A stretch of DNA of 64,000 nt from Oscillospiraceae bacterium. GTDB taxonomy: Bacteria > Bacillota > Clostridia > Oscillospirales > Oscillospiraceae. Position 1 is the stretch's first letter. Every line of letters begins with the position of its first letter. Location of the stretch: NCBI GenBank assembly GCA_017458335.1, contig JAFTFT010000023.1, forward strand, positions 1-64,000. The letters run 5' to 3'. The notes beneath the pieces were generated by a model. It did not search any database. It saw only the letters and a list, made by a program, of their open reading frames with translations, and was not told the origin of the DNA. Below, piece after piece: positions 41,548 through 50,018 of this stretch. A program made the translations under genes and the position numbers.

Positions 41548-43074
41548 TTATTCCGTCATTCTGATCGAAATTGCTGCATGAATCACATCCCCTGCGTCCT
41601 CCATATCCAGATTGGTCAGTTCGTGGATCCGCCGCATTCGATAGATCAGTGTCGTCCGGTGGATTTTCAGCGCTCTGGCTGCATCCGTCTGACGCAGCCC
41701 GTTCTCCAGCAGGCAGCGCAGTGTCTTCACATATTCCGTCCCGGTCTCACGGTCCAGCCTCTGGAGCTGCAGCACGGCCGGATGTATCAGATCTTCCGGG
41801 TATTCAGCCGCTTTCAGATGGCGGATCATCCGGCTGAACCGCACTTTTTCGTAGGGAACGATATCCCCCTCCCCCAGCTCAAGCGCCGCCTCGGCCTGCA
41901 TATCATGGCGCGGCGTTTCGAGGAGCTCCCTGTAGGCGCTGCTGATCCCGCAGCGCATGTGATGAGCCGCGCAGTAACGCCGGAGCAGTTCTTCCGTTCC
42001 CTGCTTCAGTTCTTCCTCTCCTGATGTACAGAGAAAGCATATGGCGGTCTGTTCTCTGTGGATCACACTGCCGATTCCGTTCAGTCCGCCCCGGTACAGA
42101 TCTTCCAGGTTCTGCGTCCATTGCATCTCGTTGAGAAATGACAGCCGGGATGTAAAGCGCAGGAGCCGGAAGAAGCTTCCCGGTTTCCAGCCGGATGCGA
42201 TCATCCGGGTGTTCAGCCGTTCCTGGGATTTTACCCGCCCCGCGATCAGGTCGTGCAGCAGCCGGTCATTCAGCGCCACCCGGGTCATCCGCTGCTCTTC
42301 GCTGTCCTGAAAACGAACCGCGATCGTGTCGGCAAAAATCTGAAGCAGCTCCAGCTGTCCCTGCGTCAGCGGCGCGTGATACTCGATGACTGTGACCATA
42401 CCACAGCGTTTTCCGCGTACCATCACATTGCAGCTGTAGAACGGATCGCTCATTCCTTCCCCGATATGGCGGAAAGGCTTTGCGCTTCTGTCCAGTCTGG
42501 AGACATACTTCAGCAGTTCATCCGCTTCGGACGACGTCTCTACCCTTGCGGTGCCGGAGCTGACGGTATCCTTCCACACATTGTCGTCTGTTCCGTCGTC
42601 TTTGGTAAAAGCCAGCACCTTCATGCTGCGGTCATACAGAATGATCGGATTGCGAAGCTGTTTGTGCCCCTCCCGCACCACGGCAAACCAGGACGATCCT
42701 TCTCGGATCGCTTGCAACAGATTGTCGTACCATTCGTTGTAGGAGGCAAAGCAGTCCTGAATCAGTTCCAGGACTTCCGTTTTGCTTTTCCCCGTGCGAA
42801 AGACTGCTGCCGCGCTCCCGTCCGGAATGTCAGGGATCCGATCCGCCGCAGCCTCATCCTTCTCTGCGAGCAGGATCATTCTGGACAGAGGCGTCCCTGT
42901 CCAGGAGGCAAGATCCTCCGTACTCAGGACATAAATCCAGTCCTTCCTGGTCTGTCCCGGCAGCCGGTCAGAAACGCCCTTTACTTCCGTACCCTCCGGG
43001 ATCCGGCAGAGTACCGGCGGCGTCTGAAGCGTCTCGGAAAGCCACTCTTCTACGAGAGAAAATGTATATTTCAT
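41548..43074 (-). CDS. PucR-family transcriptional regulator
   Basis: A 508-residue regulator. A PucR-type N-terminal sensory region is followed by a long central part. The C-terminal PucR helix-turn-helix reads ENGLRQTDAARALKIHRTTL and then RMRRIHELTNLDM. AGAGGAG precedes the ATG at 43074, and the gene is divergent from the second Tat flavoprotein, so it is the likely controller of that operon. PucR-type proteins usually respond to small metabolites. The ligand here is unknown. Confidence 0.85.
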   Translation of the reverse strand: MKYTFSLVEEWLSETLQTPPVLCRIPEGTEVKGVSDRLPGQTRKDWIYVLSTEDLASWTGTPLSRMILLAEKDEAAADRIPDIPDGSAAAVFRTGKSKTEVLELIQDCFASYNEWYDNLLQAIREGSSWFAVVREGHKQLRNPIILYDRSMKVLAFTKDDGTDDNVWKDTVSSGTARVETSSEADELLKYVSRLDRSAKPFRHIGEGMSDPFYSCNVMVRGKRCGMVTVIEYHAPLTQGQLELLQIFADTIAVRFQDSEEQRMTRVALNDRLLHDLIAGRVKSQERLNTRMIASGWKPGSFFRLLRFTSRLSFLNEMQWTQNLEDLYRGGLNGIGSVIHREQTAICFLCTSGEEELKQGTEELLRRYCAAHHMRCGISSAYRELLETPRHDMQAEAALELGEGDIVPYEKVRFSRMIRHLKAAEYPEDLIHPAVLQLQRLDRETGTEYVKTLRCLLENGLRQTDAARALKIHRTTLIYRMRRIHELTNLDMEDAGDVIHAAISIRMTE

Positions 43075-43160
43075 GCGCCCTCTCCTCTTCCGGAATTCAT
43101 GTGTTCTTATTGTACTACAAATTGCAGTAATCACAAGTCAAAATTTCTACTCTGTGACGC

Positions 43161-43188
43161 TTGAAAAGGCCGGGCATTCTGTTAAAAT
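43161..43188 (+). promoter_or_regulatory. promoter of the second Tat flavoprotein operon
   Basis: TTGAAA at 43161-43166, 16-bp spacer, TAAAAT at 43183-43188. It lies in the 181-bp gap between the divergent PucR regulator and flavoprotein gene. Confidence 0.6.
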
Positions 43189-43255
43189 ATTATTAAGTGC
43201 TATTCTGCCGTGTACAGCACAAATCCGGATATCACCATTTGAAAGGAGCACTCCC

Positions 43256-45754
43256 ATGAAACCTGTAACCCGCAGAGATTTCCTCAAGGGCCTGGCCGCC
43301 GGCGCGGTCAGCGTCGGAGCCTTCGGTCTGGCCGGTACCGCGAATACCGCCGCCTTTGCCGACGACGCTTCCGCCGTCCTGTATCAGCCCGGCACCTACT
43401 CAAGCACCCAGGCAACCGAATTTGCCAAAGTGGAAGTATCCTGCACCTTCTCCGAGAAGGAGCTCACCGATGTGAGCTACAAGCTGCTGGAAACCTCGAC
43501 CGACGACTACTTTGCCAAGATGGACGGCGCCGTACAGGCATACTGTCAGCGCATCCGGGACGCCGGCAGCACCGCCGGCGTGGACGGCATCTCCGGAGCC
43601 AGTCTATGTACCGCTGCCATTCGGGACGGCGTCAACGCCTGCCGTGCCCAGGCCCTCGGGGTAGTGCTTCCCACCGCTCCGGCCGGAGGCGCGAAGGTCA
43701 TCAATCCCCAGAGCACCGATTTCCATTCCAATTCCAGCCCGGATCTCTCCAAGACGGCGCTCTTCTCCGACTGGCAGCTCGGCGGCCGCACCTTCAACCA
43801 CCGCATGGTAAAGTCCGCCGCCTTCCAGCTGGCCTTCCTCCGTCATAACCCGGATGAATACATCAACTATTACAAGCGCATGGCCGACGGCGGTGTCCAG
43901 ATGATCTGGATCGAAGACTTCGCCGACATCTGGGAAGTCACCAGCGGCGGCCCGTTCAAGGCACCTCTGGACGCCTATGACGTCAAGGGCCTTGTCGACA
44001 CCCTCCATGCCGCTGGCTGCACCATCGGGTATCAGTTTGACACCATGGGCGCTCCCATCGGCCCGCTGGATTTCACGGAGCCCTTCCTCGGCAACTATGA
44101 CACCGACACCATCAAGCAGTGGGTTCAGGACATCATCGGCATCGGCAAGACCCTTCAGGACTATGGCTTTGACGCCTTCGAGCTGAACTTTGCCGCCAAC
44201 AACCTCGGCCAGTCCTTCTTCTCCCGCGCCCGCAACAACCGAACCGATGAATATGGTCCCCAGACACTGGACAGCCGCTGCAAGTTTGCCACCGAGGTTG
44301 TGACCGGTCTGAAAGAAGCCTGCGGCAAGGACTTTATTGTTCAGGTTCTCATCAACGGCGTGGAAGAGAACGACAAGGATCTGGGCAACAACGACGATTA
44401 CAACACCATCGAAGAAACCATCGCCATCGCAAAGAAGATGGAAGAGGCCGGCGCGGACAGCCTGCATGTCCGGATCGGACCCTGCGGCCAGCATATCGCC
44501 CAGTTCGCCGGTGATCTCTACTTCGCCTGCCGCGGCTTTGAGGGCTTCAACGGCTATGGAAAGCGCCTCGACTTTGACCGGCACTTCCAGGGTCTGGTCC
44601 GCGGGAACAACTCCGGCGTCGGTCTGAACCTCGACATCGCCGCGAAGGTCAAGGCCGCTGTCAGCATCCCCGTCGGCTGCGCCACCTATAACGATCCCGC
44701 ACAGGCCCCCGACCTGTTTAATGCCGCCATCGAAGAGGGCAAGGTCGACTTCCTGGTAATGAACCGTCCGTTCTGCGTGGATCCGGACTATGTCAACAAG
44801 ATGCGTGAGAACCGTCTTGACGAGATCGCGCCCTGCACCCGCTGCCTGCACTGCTTCTATGACACGCCGGCAGACGGCTGCAACCTGGAGCACTGCCGGG
44901 TGAACGCAGCCAACTTCCGCGCCTACAGCGAAGTGATGCCGGAAGGCTTTGATCCCCTGCCAGCGGAGACGAAGGAAAAAGTCATGGTTATCGGCGCCGG
45001 CCCTGCCGGTCTGGAAGCCGCCAGAATCGCCGCACAACGCGGTCATGATGTCACGCTCTATGACAAGGCGGACAGTGTCGGCGGTCTGCTCGGCTTTGCC
45101 GAAGCGGTCAAAGGCCCCCACGAGAATCTCGGCCGTCTGCGCAGTTATCTGGCGCGTCAGGTGGAGCTCGCCGGGGTGAAGGTCGTCCTCAACACCGAAG
45201 TGGACAAGGCTCTGATCGAAAGCGAGGCTCCCGACGCCGTGATTCTGGCGGTCGGCGGGCAGCGCGACACTCTTGGCTTTGCCTCCACGGGCGCCACGAA
45301 AGTGATCTCCGTCGATGATGTTCTCGGCGGCGGAATCGGGGAAAACGTCGTGATCCTCGGCAGCAATGCCCAGGCCGTCGACACCGCGATCTATCTGCTG
45401 AGTCTCGGCAAACAGGTCACCATCGTCACACCTTCTGCCAAGGAAGACTTTGAGAAGGGCCACTCCGTCAACATGAAGGAATTTGTCCAGCCCACTTTCT
45501 TTGCCAACGGCGGACGCCTCTTCCCGAACGCGACCGTGACCGGCGTCGGCGACGGATTCGTATCCTTCACCGCGGAGTCCGGTCTCCCGTATGAATATGC
45601 CTGCGACACGGTCATTGAGGCCCTCGACATGCTGCCGAACACCGCCCTCATCGACGGGCTCGATGTGGAGGCCATTGCCGTTGGCGACTGCAGCATGCCG
45701 CTCAACATCGCAAACGCCATCGCCACCGGCAACGTCGCCGCCCGCAGTCTCTGA
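43256..45754 (+). CDS. Tat-signal OYE-type flavoprotein with N-terminal FMN-bind domain (paralogue 2)
   Basis: An 832-residue protein. TRRDFLK (5-11) begins a twin-arginine signal. Residues ~45-135 form an FMN-bind domain with the flavinylation motif DGISGASLCT (110-119), in which S116 is the likely covalent FMN site set by ApbE. An OYE-type barrel follows (~165-520), then C527, C530, C533 and C547, and a FAD domain with IGAGPAGLEAA (579-589). The OYE histidine pair is replaced by NFAANN (311-316) and the NAD(P)H motif by GSNAQA (702-707). AGGAG precedes the ATG. Probably electron transfer to an unsaturated acceptor outside the membrane; acceptor unknown. Confidence 0.86.
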   Translation: MKPVTRRDFLKGLAAGAVSVGAFGLAGTANTAAFADDASAVLYQPGTYSSTQATEFAKVEVSCTFSEKELTDVSYKLLETSTDDYFAKMDGAVQAYCQRIRDAGSTAGVDGISGASLCTAAIRDGVNACRAQALGVVLPTAPAGGAKVINPQSTDFHSNSSPDLSKTALFSDWQLGGRTFNHRMVKSAAFQLAFLRHNPDEYINYYKRMADGGVQMIWIEDFADIWEVTSGGPFKAPLDAYDVKGLVDTLHAAGCTIGYQFDTMGAPIGPLDFTEPFLGNYDTDTIKQWVQDIIGIGKTLQDYGFDAFELNFAANNLGQSFFSRARNNRTDEYGPQTLDSRCKFATEVVTGLKEACGKDFIVQVLINGVEENDKDLGNNDDYNTIEETIAIAKKMEEAGADSLHVRIGPCGQHIAQFAGDLYFACRGFEGFNGYGKRLDFDRHFQGLVRGNNSGVGLNLDIAAKVKAAVSIPVGCATYNDPAQAPDLFNAAIEEGKVDFLVMNRPFCVDPDYVNKMRENRLDEIAPCTRCLHCFYDTPADGCNLEHCRVNAANFRAYSEVMPEGFDPLPAETKEKVMVIGAGPAGLEAARIAAQRGHDVTLYDKADSVGGLLGFAEAVKGPHENLGRLRSYLARQVELAGVKVVLNTEVDKALIESEAPDAVILAVGGQRDTLGFASTGATKVISVDDVLGGGIGENVVILGSNAQAVDTAIYLLSLGKQVTIVTPSAKEDFEKGHSVNMKEFVQPTFFANGGRLFPNATVTGVGDGFVSFTAESGLPYEYACDTVIEALDMLPNTALIDGLDVEAIAVGDCSMPLNIANAIATGNVAARSL

Positions 45755-45796
45755 GCGGGCCGCTCAAAGGGCGGTTTGATCTCAAGAGCCATCCGA

Positions 45797-45830
45797 AGCG
45801 GCAGGTTCCCCGCGTAAAGAACCTGCCGCT
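45797..45830 (+). other. hairpin between paralogues 2 and 3
   Basis: A perfect 12-bp stem (45797-45808 with 45819-45830) with a ten-base loop but no T-run. It may tune read-through or protect the RNA end between the two flavoprotein genes. Confidence 0.6.
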
Positions 45831-45868
45831 CCATGGACAATAATATTTGATTTCAGGAGGATAACAGC

Positions 45869-48115
45869 ATGGCAACAACTCTGTCCAGACGCAACTTTCT
45901 GAAAGGCGTCGCCGCCGGTGCGGCAAGCATCGCCGCCATGGGCGTCGTCGGCTCCGCTCCCAAGGCCTCGGCCGAAGCTGCCGAAAGTGCCCAGATCCCG
46001 TTCGCCTCTCCTCAGCAGGCCGCAACCACGCTGCTCAACCCGCAGAAGTGCGAGATCTTCCGCTGGGACGATGCCCCCGACATGGCTTCCAGCATTCTCT
46101 TCAAGCCCTGGCAGTTCGGCGGTCTGACCATCGAAAACCGTCTCGTCAAATCCGCTGCCGGTTCCGCTTACCTCCCCACCGAGACCAAGGAGAACATCAT
46201 CGCCGAGTACTCCAACTGGGCCCGCGGCGGTGTGAAACTGGTCTGGATCGAAGACTTCATTAACCTCTATCCCGCCTTCCCCGCACATTACAAGGTCTAT
46301 GACCGTGAAACCGGATACCTGTCCGAGCTCACCGAAGCCATTCATGCCGAGGGCAGCTACTGCGGCTATCAGCTCTCTCTCATGGGCGCGTCCTTCTCCG
46401 GCTTTGACGCCTCCACTGCCGCGGAGTTCGAGTGCGCCAGAGCCGACCAGATGAACCTTGACGAGGTCAAGCTTCTGGAGGAGTCCTTCATCGACGCTGC
46501 GAAGTACCTCAAGAGCCAGGGCGTCGACTGTGTGGAGATCAATGCCGCCGGCAACAACATCGGTCAGGCCTTTCTTTCCCGCAACCGCAACGCCCGTACC
46601 GACGAGTACGGTCCCCAGTCCTTTGAAAACCGCACCCGCTTCCTCTGCGAGATCATCCAGGGGATCAAGAAGGAATGCGGAGAGGACTTCCCTGTTCAGA
46701 TTCTGATCAATGCCGTTGAGGAAAACGATAAGGAAATCGGCCAGAACAACAAGCTGACCACGGTGGAAGAGAACTGTCAGATCGCCAAGATGCTGGAAGC
46801 GGCCGGTGCCGATTCGCTGCACCTGCGCTGCGGTCCATTCGGCCAGCACGTCGCGGAATTTGCCCAGGATCTGTACTTCACCGGTTTCGGCATCGCCGGT
46901 ACCACCGGCTTCGGCACCCAGTTTGATTTCAGCCATCATTTCCAAGGTAAGCTGATCAGCGAGAACTCCGGTGCCGGTATCCTGCTCAATGTCGTGAACG
47001 AAATCAAATCCGCCGTCAGCATCCCCTGCGGCTGCGTGGGCTTTATCGCGCCGGACCGCGCCCCCAAGTATTTCGTGGATGCACTGGAGCAGGGCAAGGC
47101 GGACTTCTTCCTGATGACCCGTCCTCTGATTGCAGACCCCGGCTATGTCAACAAACTGAAGGAAAACCGCTTCGACGAAATCCGTCCCTGTAACCGCTGC
47201 ATGCACTGTCACTTCGATTTTGACGAACAGGGCAACTTCTATGAGCACTGCCGTGTGAATGCGGCACATATGCGCGCCTATCACGGCGACGTGATGCCCG
47301 AAGGCTTTGAGCCCGCTCCGGCTGAGACGCAGAAGAAGGTCCTCGTCATCGGCGGCGGCCCCGCCGGTATGGAAGCGGCTGCCGTGGCTGCCAAACGCGG
47401 TCATCAGGTCACCCTGGTGGAGAAGAACGGCTATCTGGGTGGGCTGCTGCTCTTTGCCAACGCCATCAAGGGTCCCCACGAGAACCTCGCCAATCTGAAC
47501 ACCTATCTGAAGAAGCAGCTGGAGCTCAACGGCGTCGAGATCGTCACCGGCCAGACTGCCGACGCGGACTATGTGAAGTCCGCCGCGCCGGATGTCGTCA
47601 TTCTGGCTGCCGGCGGTGTCCGCGACACCCTGGGACTCACCGCAACGGCCGGCACCGCCGTCGTCCCCATTGAGGACGTGATCCGCGGCGTGGAGGGCAC
47701 CGAGATGGTCGTGGTCGGCGGCAACGCACAGGCTGTGGACATCACGCTTTACCTGCAGGCGCAGGGCAAGCACGTGACCATTCTCTCTCCCGAACCAGCC
47801 GAACTGCTCGGAAAGGGTCAGTCCAGCTGGGTCCGGACCTTTACCAATCCCATGATCTACGCCCGCGGCACCCGCGTCTGGCAGAACTCCAAAGTCGTTT
47901 CCGTTGGCGACGGTGAGATCACCTTCAGCTGCGAGACAGGCGTCGACATGACCATCAAGTGTGATGCCGTCATCGAGGCCATGGACATGCTGCCCAACAC
48001 CGGTCTGCTTGACGAGCTTGACGGGATCGAGGTCTATGCGGTCGGTGACTGCGCCAAGCCTTTCAACATTGCAGAGGCCATCGGCGCCGGCAACATGACG
48101 GCAAGAAAAATCTGA
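45869..48115 (+). CDS. Tat-signal flavoprotein, OYE/2-enoate reductase-like (paralogue 3)
   Basis: A 748-residue protein with SRRNFLK (6-12) and a hydrophobic signal stretch. An OYE-type FMN barrel (~75-435) includes VEINAAGNN (222-230, in place of the HGxH motif), TDEYGPQSFENRTRF and the HVAEFAQDLYF loop. C441, C444, C447 and C461 form the cluster motif. The FAD domain has VIGGGPAGMEAAAV (493-506), with GGNAQA (617-622) in place of the NAD(P)H glycine motif. AGGAGG precedes the ATG. Cotranscribed with paralogue 2; no FMN-bind domain. Substrate unknown. Confidence 0.86.
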   Translation: MATTLSRRNFLKGVAAGAASIAAMGVVGSAPKASAEAAESAQIPFASPQQAATTLLNPQKCEIFRWDDAPDMASSILFKPWQFGGLTIENRLVKSAAGSAYLPTETKENIIAEYSNWARGGVKLVWIEDFINLYPAFPAHYKVYDRETGYLSELTEAIHAEGSYCGYQLSLMGASFSGFDASTAAEFECARADQMNLDEVKLLEESFIDAAKYLKSQGVDCVEINAAGNNIGQAFLSRNRNARTDEYGPQSFENRTRFLCEIIQGIKKECGEDFPVQILINAVEENDKEIGQNNKLTTVEENCQIAKMLEAAGADSLHLRCGPFGQHVAEFAQDLYFTGFGIAGTTGFGTQFDFSHHFQGKLISENSGAGILLNVVNEIKSAVSIPCGCVGFIAPDRAPKYFVDALEQGKADFFLMTRPLIADPGYVNKLKENRFDEIRPCNRCMHCHFDFDEQGNFYEHCRVNAAHMRAYHGDVMPEGFEPAPAETQKKVLVIGGGPAGMEAAAVAAKRGHQVTLVEKNGYLGGLLLFANAIKGPHENLANLNTYLKKQLELNGVEIVTGQTADADYVKSAAPDVVILAAGGVRDTLGLTATAGTAVVPIEDVIRGVEGTEMVVVGGNAQAVDITLYLQAQGKHVTILSPEPAELLGKGQSSWVRTFTNPMIYARGTRVWQNSKVVSVGDGEITFSCETGVDMTIKCDAVIEAMDMLPNTGLLDELDGIEVYAVGDCAKPFNIAEAIGAGNMTARKI

Positions 48116-48135
48116 TCCTGGCTTCCCGGTATATG

Positions 48136-48167
48136 AAGGGGCTGCAGCAATCGCTGCAGCCCCTTTT
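48136..48167 (+). terminator. intrinsic terminator of the flavoprotein operon
   Basis: A 13-bp stem (48136-48148 with 48153-48165), four-base loop, then TT. It begins 21 bases after the paralogue 3 stop. Confidence 0.85.
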
Positions 48168-48239
48168 GGATTATTTCACTTCATGTATGTTCATGCCATG
48201 TCGGCTGTCACCGCAACAGTCTTTCCTTATGATTCTCTC

Positions 48240-49076
48240 TCAGCCTTTCACTGAGCCAGCGGTCATACCCTTAACCAGTGATTTCTGCGCAATGAAGATA
48301 AACAGGGCTGTCGGGATGGTGGAAAGTGTTATCGCCGCGGCCATGTTGCCCCACTCCACTGCATAACTGGTGATAAAGAAAGATGTTCCGACGGTTGCCG
48401 TGATTGATTTTTTGAAAGCCAGTATTCCACTGAAGAGATACTCATTCCAGCTGGTGATGAATCCCAGAATGGCGGTAGAGCCGATCCCCGGGAGCAGCAC
48501 CGGAATCAGAACACGGCTCAAAATCTGAAGCGTGTTTGCCCCGTCGATGGCAGCGGCTTCTTCGATTTCCAGCGGCAGATCCTGGATATAACCGATGAAC
48601 AGCAGCAACGAGGTCGGGGTGATAAAAAGCGTATGCATAAAGATAATTGCTATCTTCGTGTCCAATAGTTTGAATCTGTTGAAAATCAGAAAAACAGGAA
48701 TCGCAAATGCCAGCGCAGGTGCCAGGCGCAGAAGCATGGTCGACCCGAGGATCAGGTCCCCAAGGCCGTGATAGCGTACAATAGAATACGCTGCCGGAAT
48801 CGTCAGAGCAATCGCAATGGCCGAAGAAATCACCGCAATCACAAATGAATTCCAAAGATACAGGCGGAAATCAAAGCTTCCCTTTCCGAGCACATTGCGG
48901 AAATTATCCAAGGTCGGTTTAAATATCCATTTTGGCGGACTGGAAGAGATGGTGAACGGACTTTTGAAAGCGGTCAGGAGATTGGTAATCAGGCCGATAT
49001 CCAGGACGAGAATGAGAATAATGACGGCAACAACAGTAAGGATCGTGCCAAGGCGTTTTTTCTGTTTTCTGCTCAT
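48240..49076 (-). CDS. ABC sugar transporter permease, MalG type
   Basis: A 278-residue protein with six membrane segments and the EAA loop EEAAAIDGANTLQILSRVLI, which docks to the ATPase. It belongs to the carbohydrate uptake type 1 group. Starts one base after the first permease stop. The ATPase is not encoded nearby, so a shared one (MsmK-like) is probably used. Confidence 0.9.
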   Translation of the reverse strand: MSRKQKKRLGTILTVVAVIILILVLDIGLITNLLTAFKSPFTISSSPPKWIFKPTLDNFRNVLGKGSFDFRLYLWNSFVIAVISSAIAIALTIPAAYSIVRYHGLGDLILGSTMLLRLAPALAFAIPVFLIFNRFKLLDTKIAIIFMHTLFITPTSLLLFIGYIQDLPLEIEEAAAIDGANTLQILSRVLIPVLLPGIGSTAILGFITSWNEYLFSGILAFKKSITATVGTSFFITSYAVEWGNMAAAITLSTIPTALFIFIAQKSLVKGMTAGSVKG

Positions 49077-49077
49077 C

Positions 49078-49947
49078 TTACTTATCCCCTTTTGTATTTC
49101 GTCTTACCAGATAGAGAGACGGAACCAGCAGAATCAGCGCCAGAGCGAAGGACGCCGCACAGGCCATGCCATAATCCGAGCGCTGGAAAGCCCTGCGATA
49201 GATGAAAATAGAGACGGATTGTGTAAATGTTCCCGGGCCGCCGGCGGTCATTGCAAAGATCAGTTCGAAGATCAGGAAAGACTGCAGCAGTTTTTCCAGA
49301 AACGTAATGCCGAAAATGGAAGAGATCGTCGGGATTGTTACATGGATCAACTTCTGAAAAGCATTCGCGCCATCCATGGTTGCCGCTTCCAGCAATTCCT
49401 GCGGAACACCCTGCATGGCGGAATACATATTGATAAACACAAACGGCATACGGTTTATTGTATCCGCTCCTATAATTGTCGGATTCACCCATGCCATTCC
49501 CAGCAGCGCTGTCGTTCCGGTCAGTCCCGAAAGCAGATATGCGATCGGGCCTACAGACTCGTTGAAAAGCAGGCGAAACATGGTGCCCATCAGGAATGGG
49601 GCAACCACCATCGGCATGAGAATCAGCGTTGTAGCCAGTCCTTTACCGGGAAAACTGCGCTGAAACAGCCAGGCGATTAAAATTCCGAGGACCATCTGGA
49701 TCAGGGTGCATATGACCGCAAACTTCAGGCTCCACAATAATGACTGACCAAATTCGGAATTGCTGAAGAGTTTGACATAGTTTTGCAGCCCGATAAAAGT
49801 CGGATTGTCAATATTGTTAATCCGGGCATTAAACAGGCTCAAGCGAAGCCCGTAAAGAATCGGATAAAGCGCAAATGCCACAAGCCAGATCGTCAGCGGC
49901 AGGAGAAGCAGTATACCGACTATTTTTTTCTTTTTCATAGAATTCAC
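49078..49947 (-). CDS. ABC sugar transporter permease, MalF type
   Basis: A 289-residue protein with six membrane segments and the EAA loop EAATMDGANAFQKLIHVTIP. It pairs with the MalG-type permease and the binding protein at 50019-51368. A terminator-like hairpin upstream (49969-50002) probably lowers permease expression relative to the binding protein. Confidence 0.9.
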   Translation of the reverse strand: MNSMKKKKIVGILLLLPLTIWLVAFALYPILYGLRLSLFNARINNIDNPTFIGLQNYVKLFSNSEFGQSLLWSLKFAVICTLIQMVLGILIAWLFQRSFPGKGLATTLILMPMVVAPFLMGTMFRLLFNESVGPIAYLLSGLTGTTALLGMAWVNPTIIGADTINRMPFVFINMYSAMQGVPQELLEAATMDGANAFQKLIHVTIPTISSIFGITFLEKLLQSFLIFELIFAMTAGGPGTFTQSVSIFIYRRAFQRSDYGMACAASFALALILLVPSLYLVRRNTKGDK

Positions 49948-49968
49948 AAAACCTTTGGTCTTTTAAAT

Positions 49969-50002
49969 AGAATAGGACGGAACTGTTGCTCCGTCCTATT
50001 CT
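49969..50002 (-). terminator. intra-operon hairpin (attenuator) between binding protein and permeases
   Basis: A perfect 13-bp stem (49969-49981 with 49990-50002) with an eight-base loop, sixteen bases after the binding-protein stop on the minus strand. Such hairpins let the binding protein be made in excess. Confidence 0.75.
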
Positions 50003-50018
50003 GAAAATGAATCAAGTC

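Noticed and set aside
43604..47773. Two long minus-strand frames (about 619 and 663 codons) opposite flavoproteins 2 and 3
   Set aside because: They are mirror images of the GC-rich paralogous genes, which explains why similar false frames appear in each.
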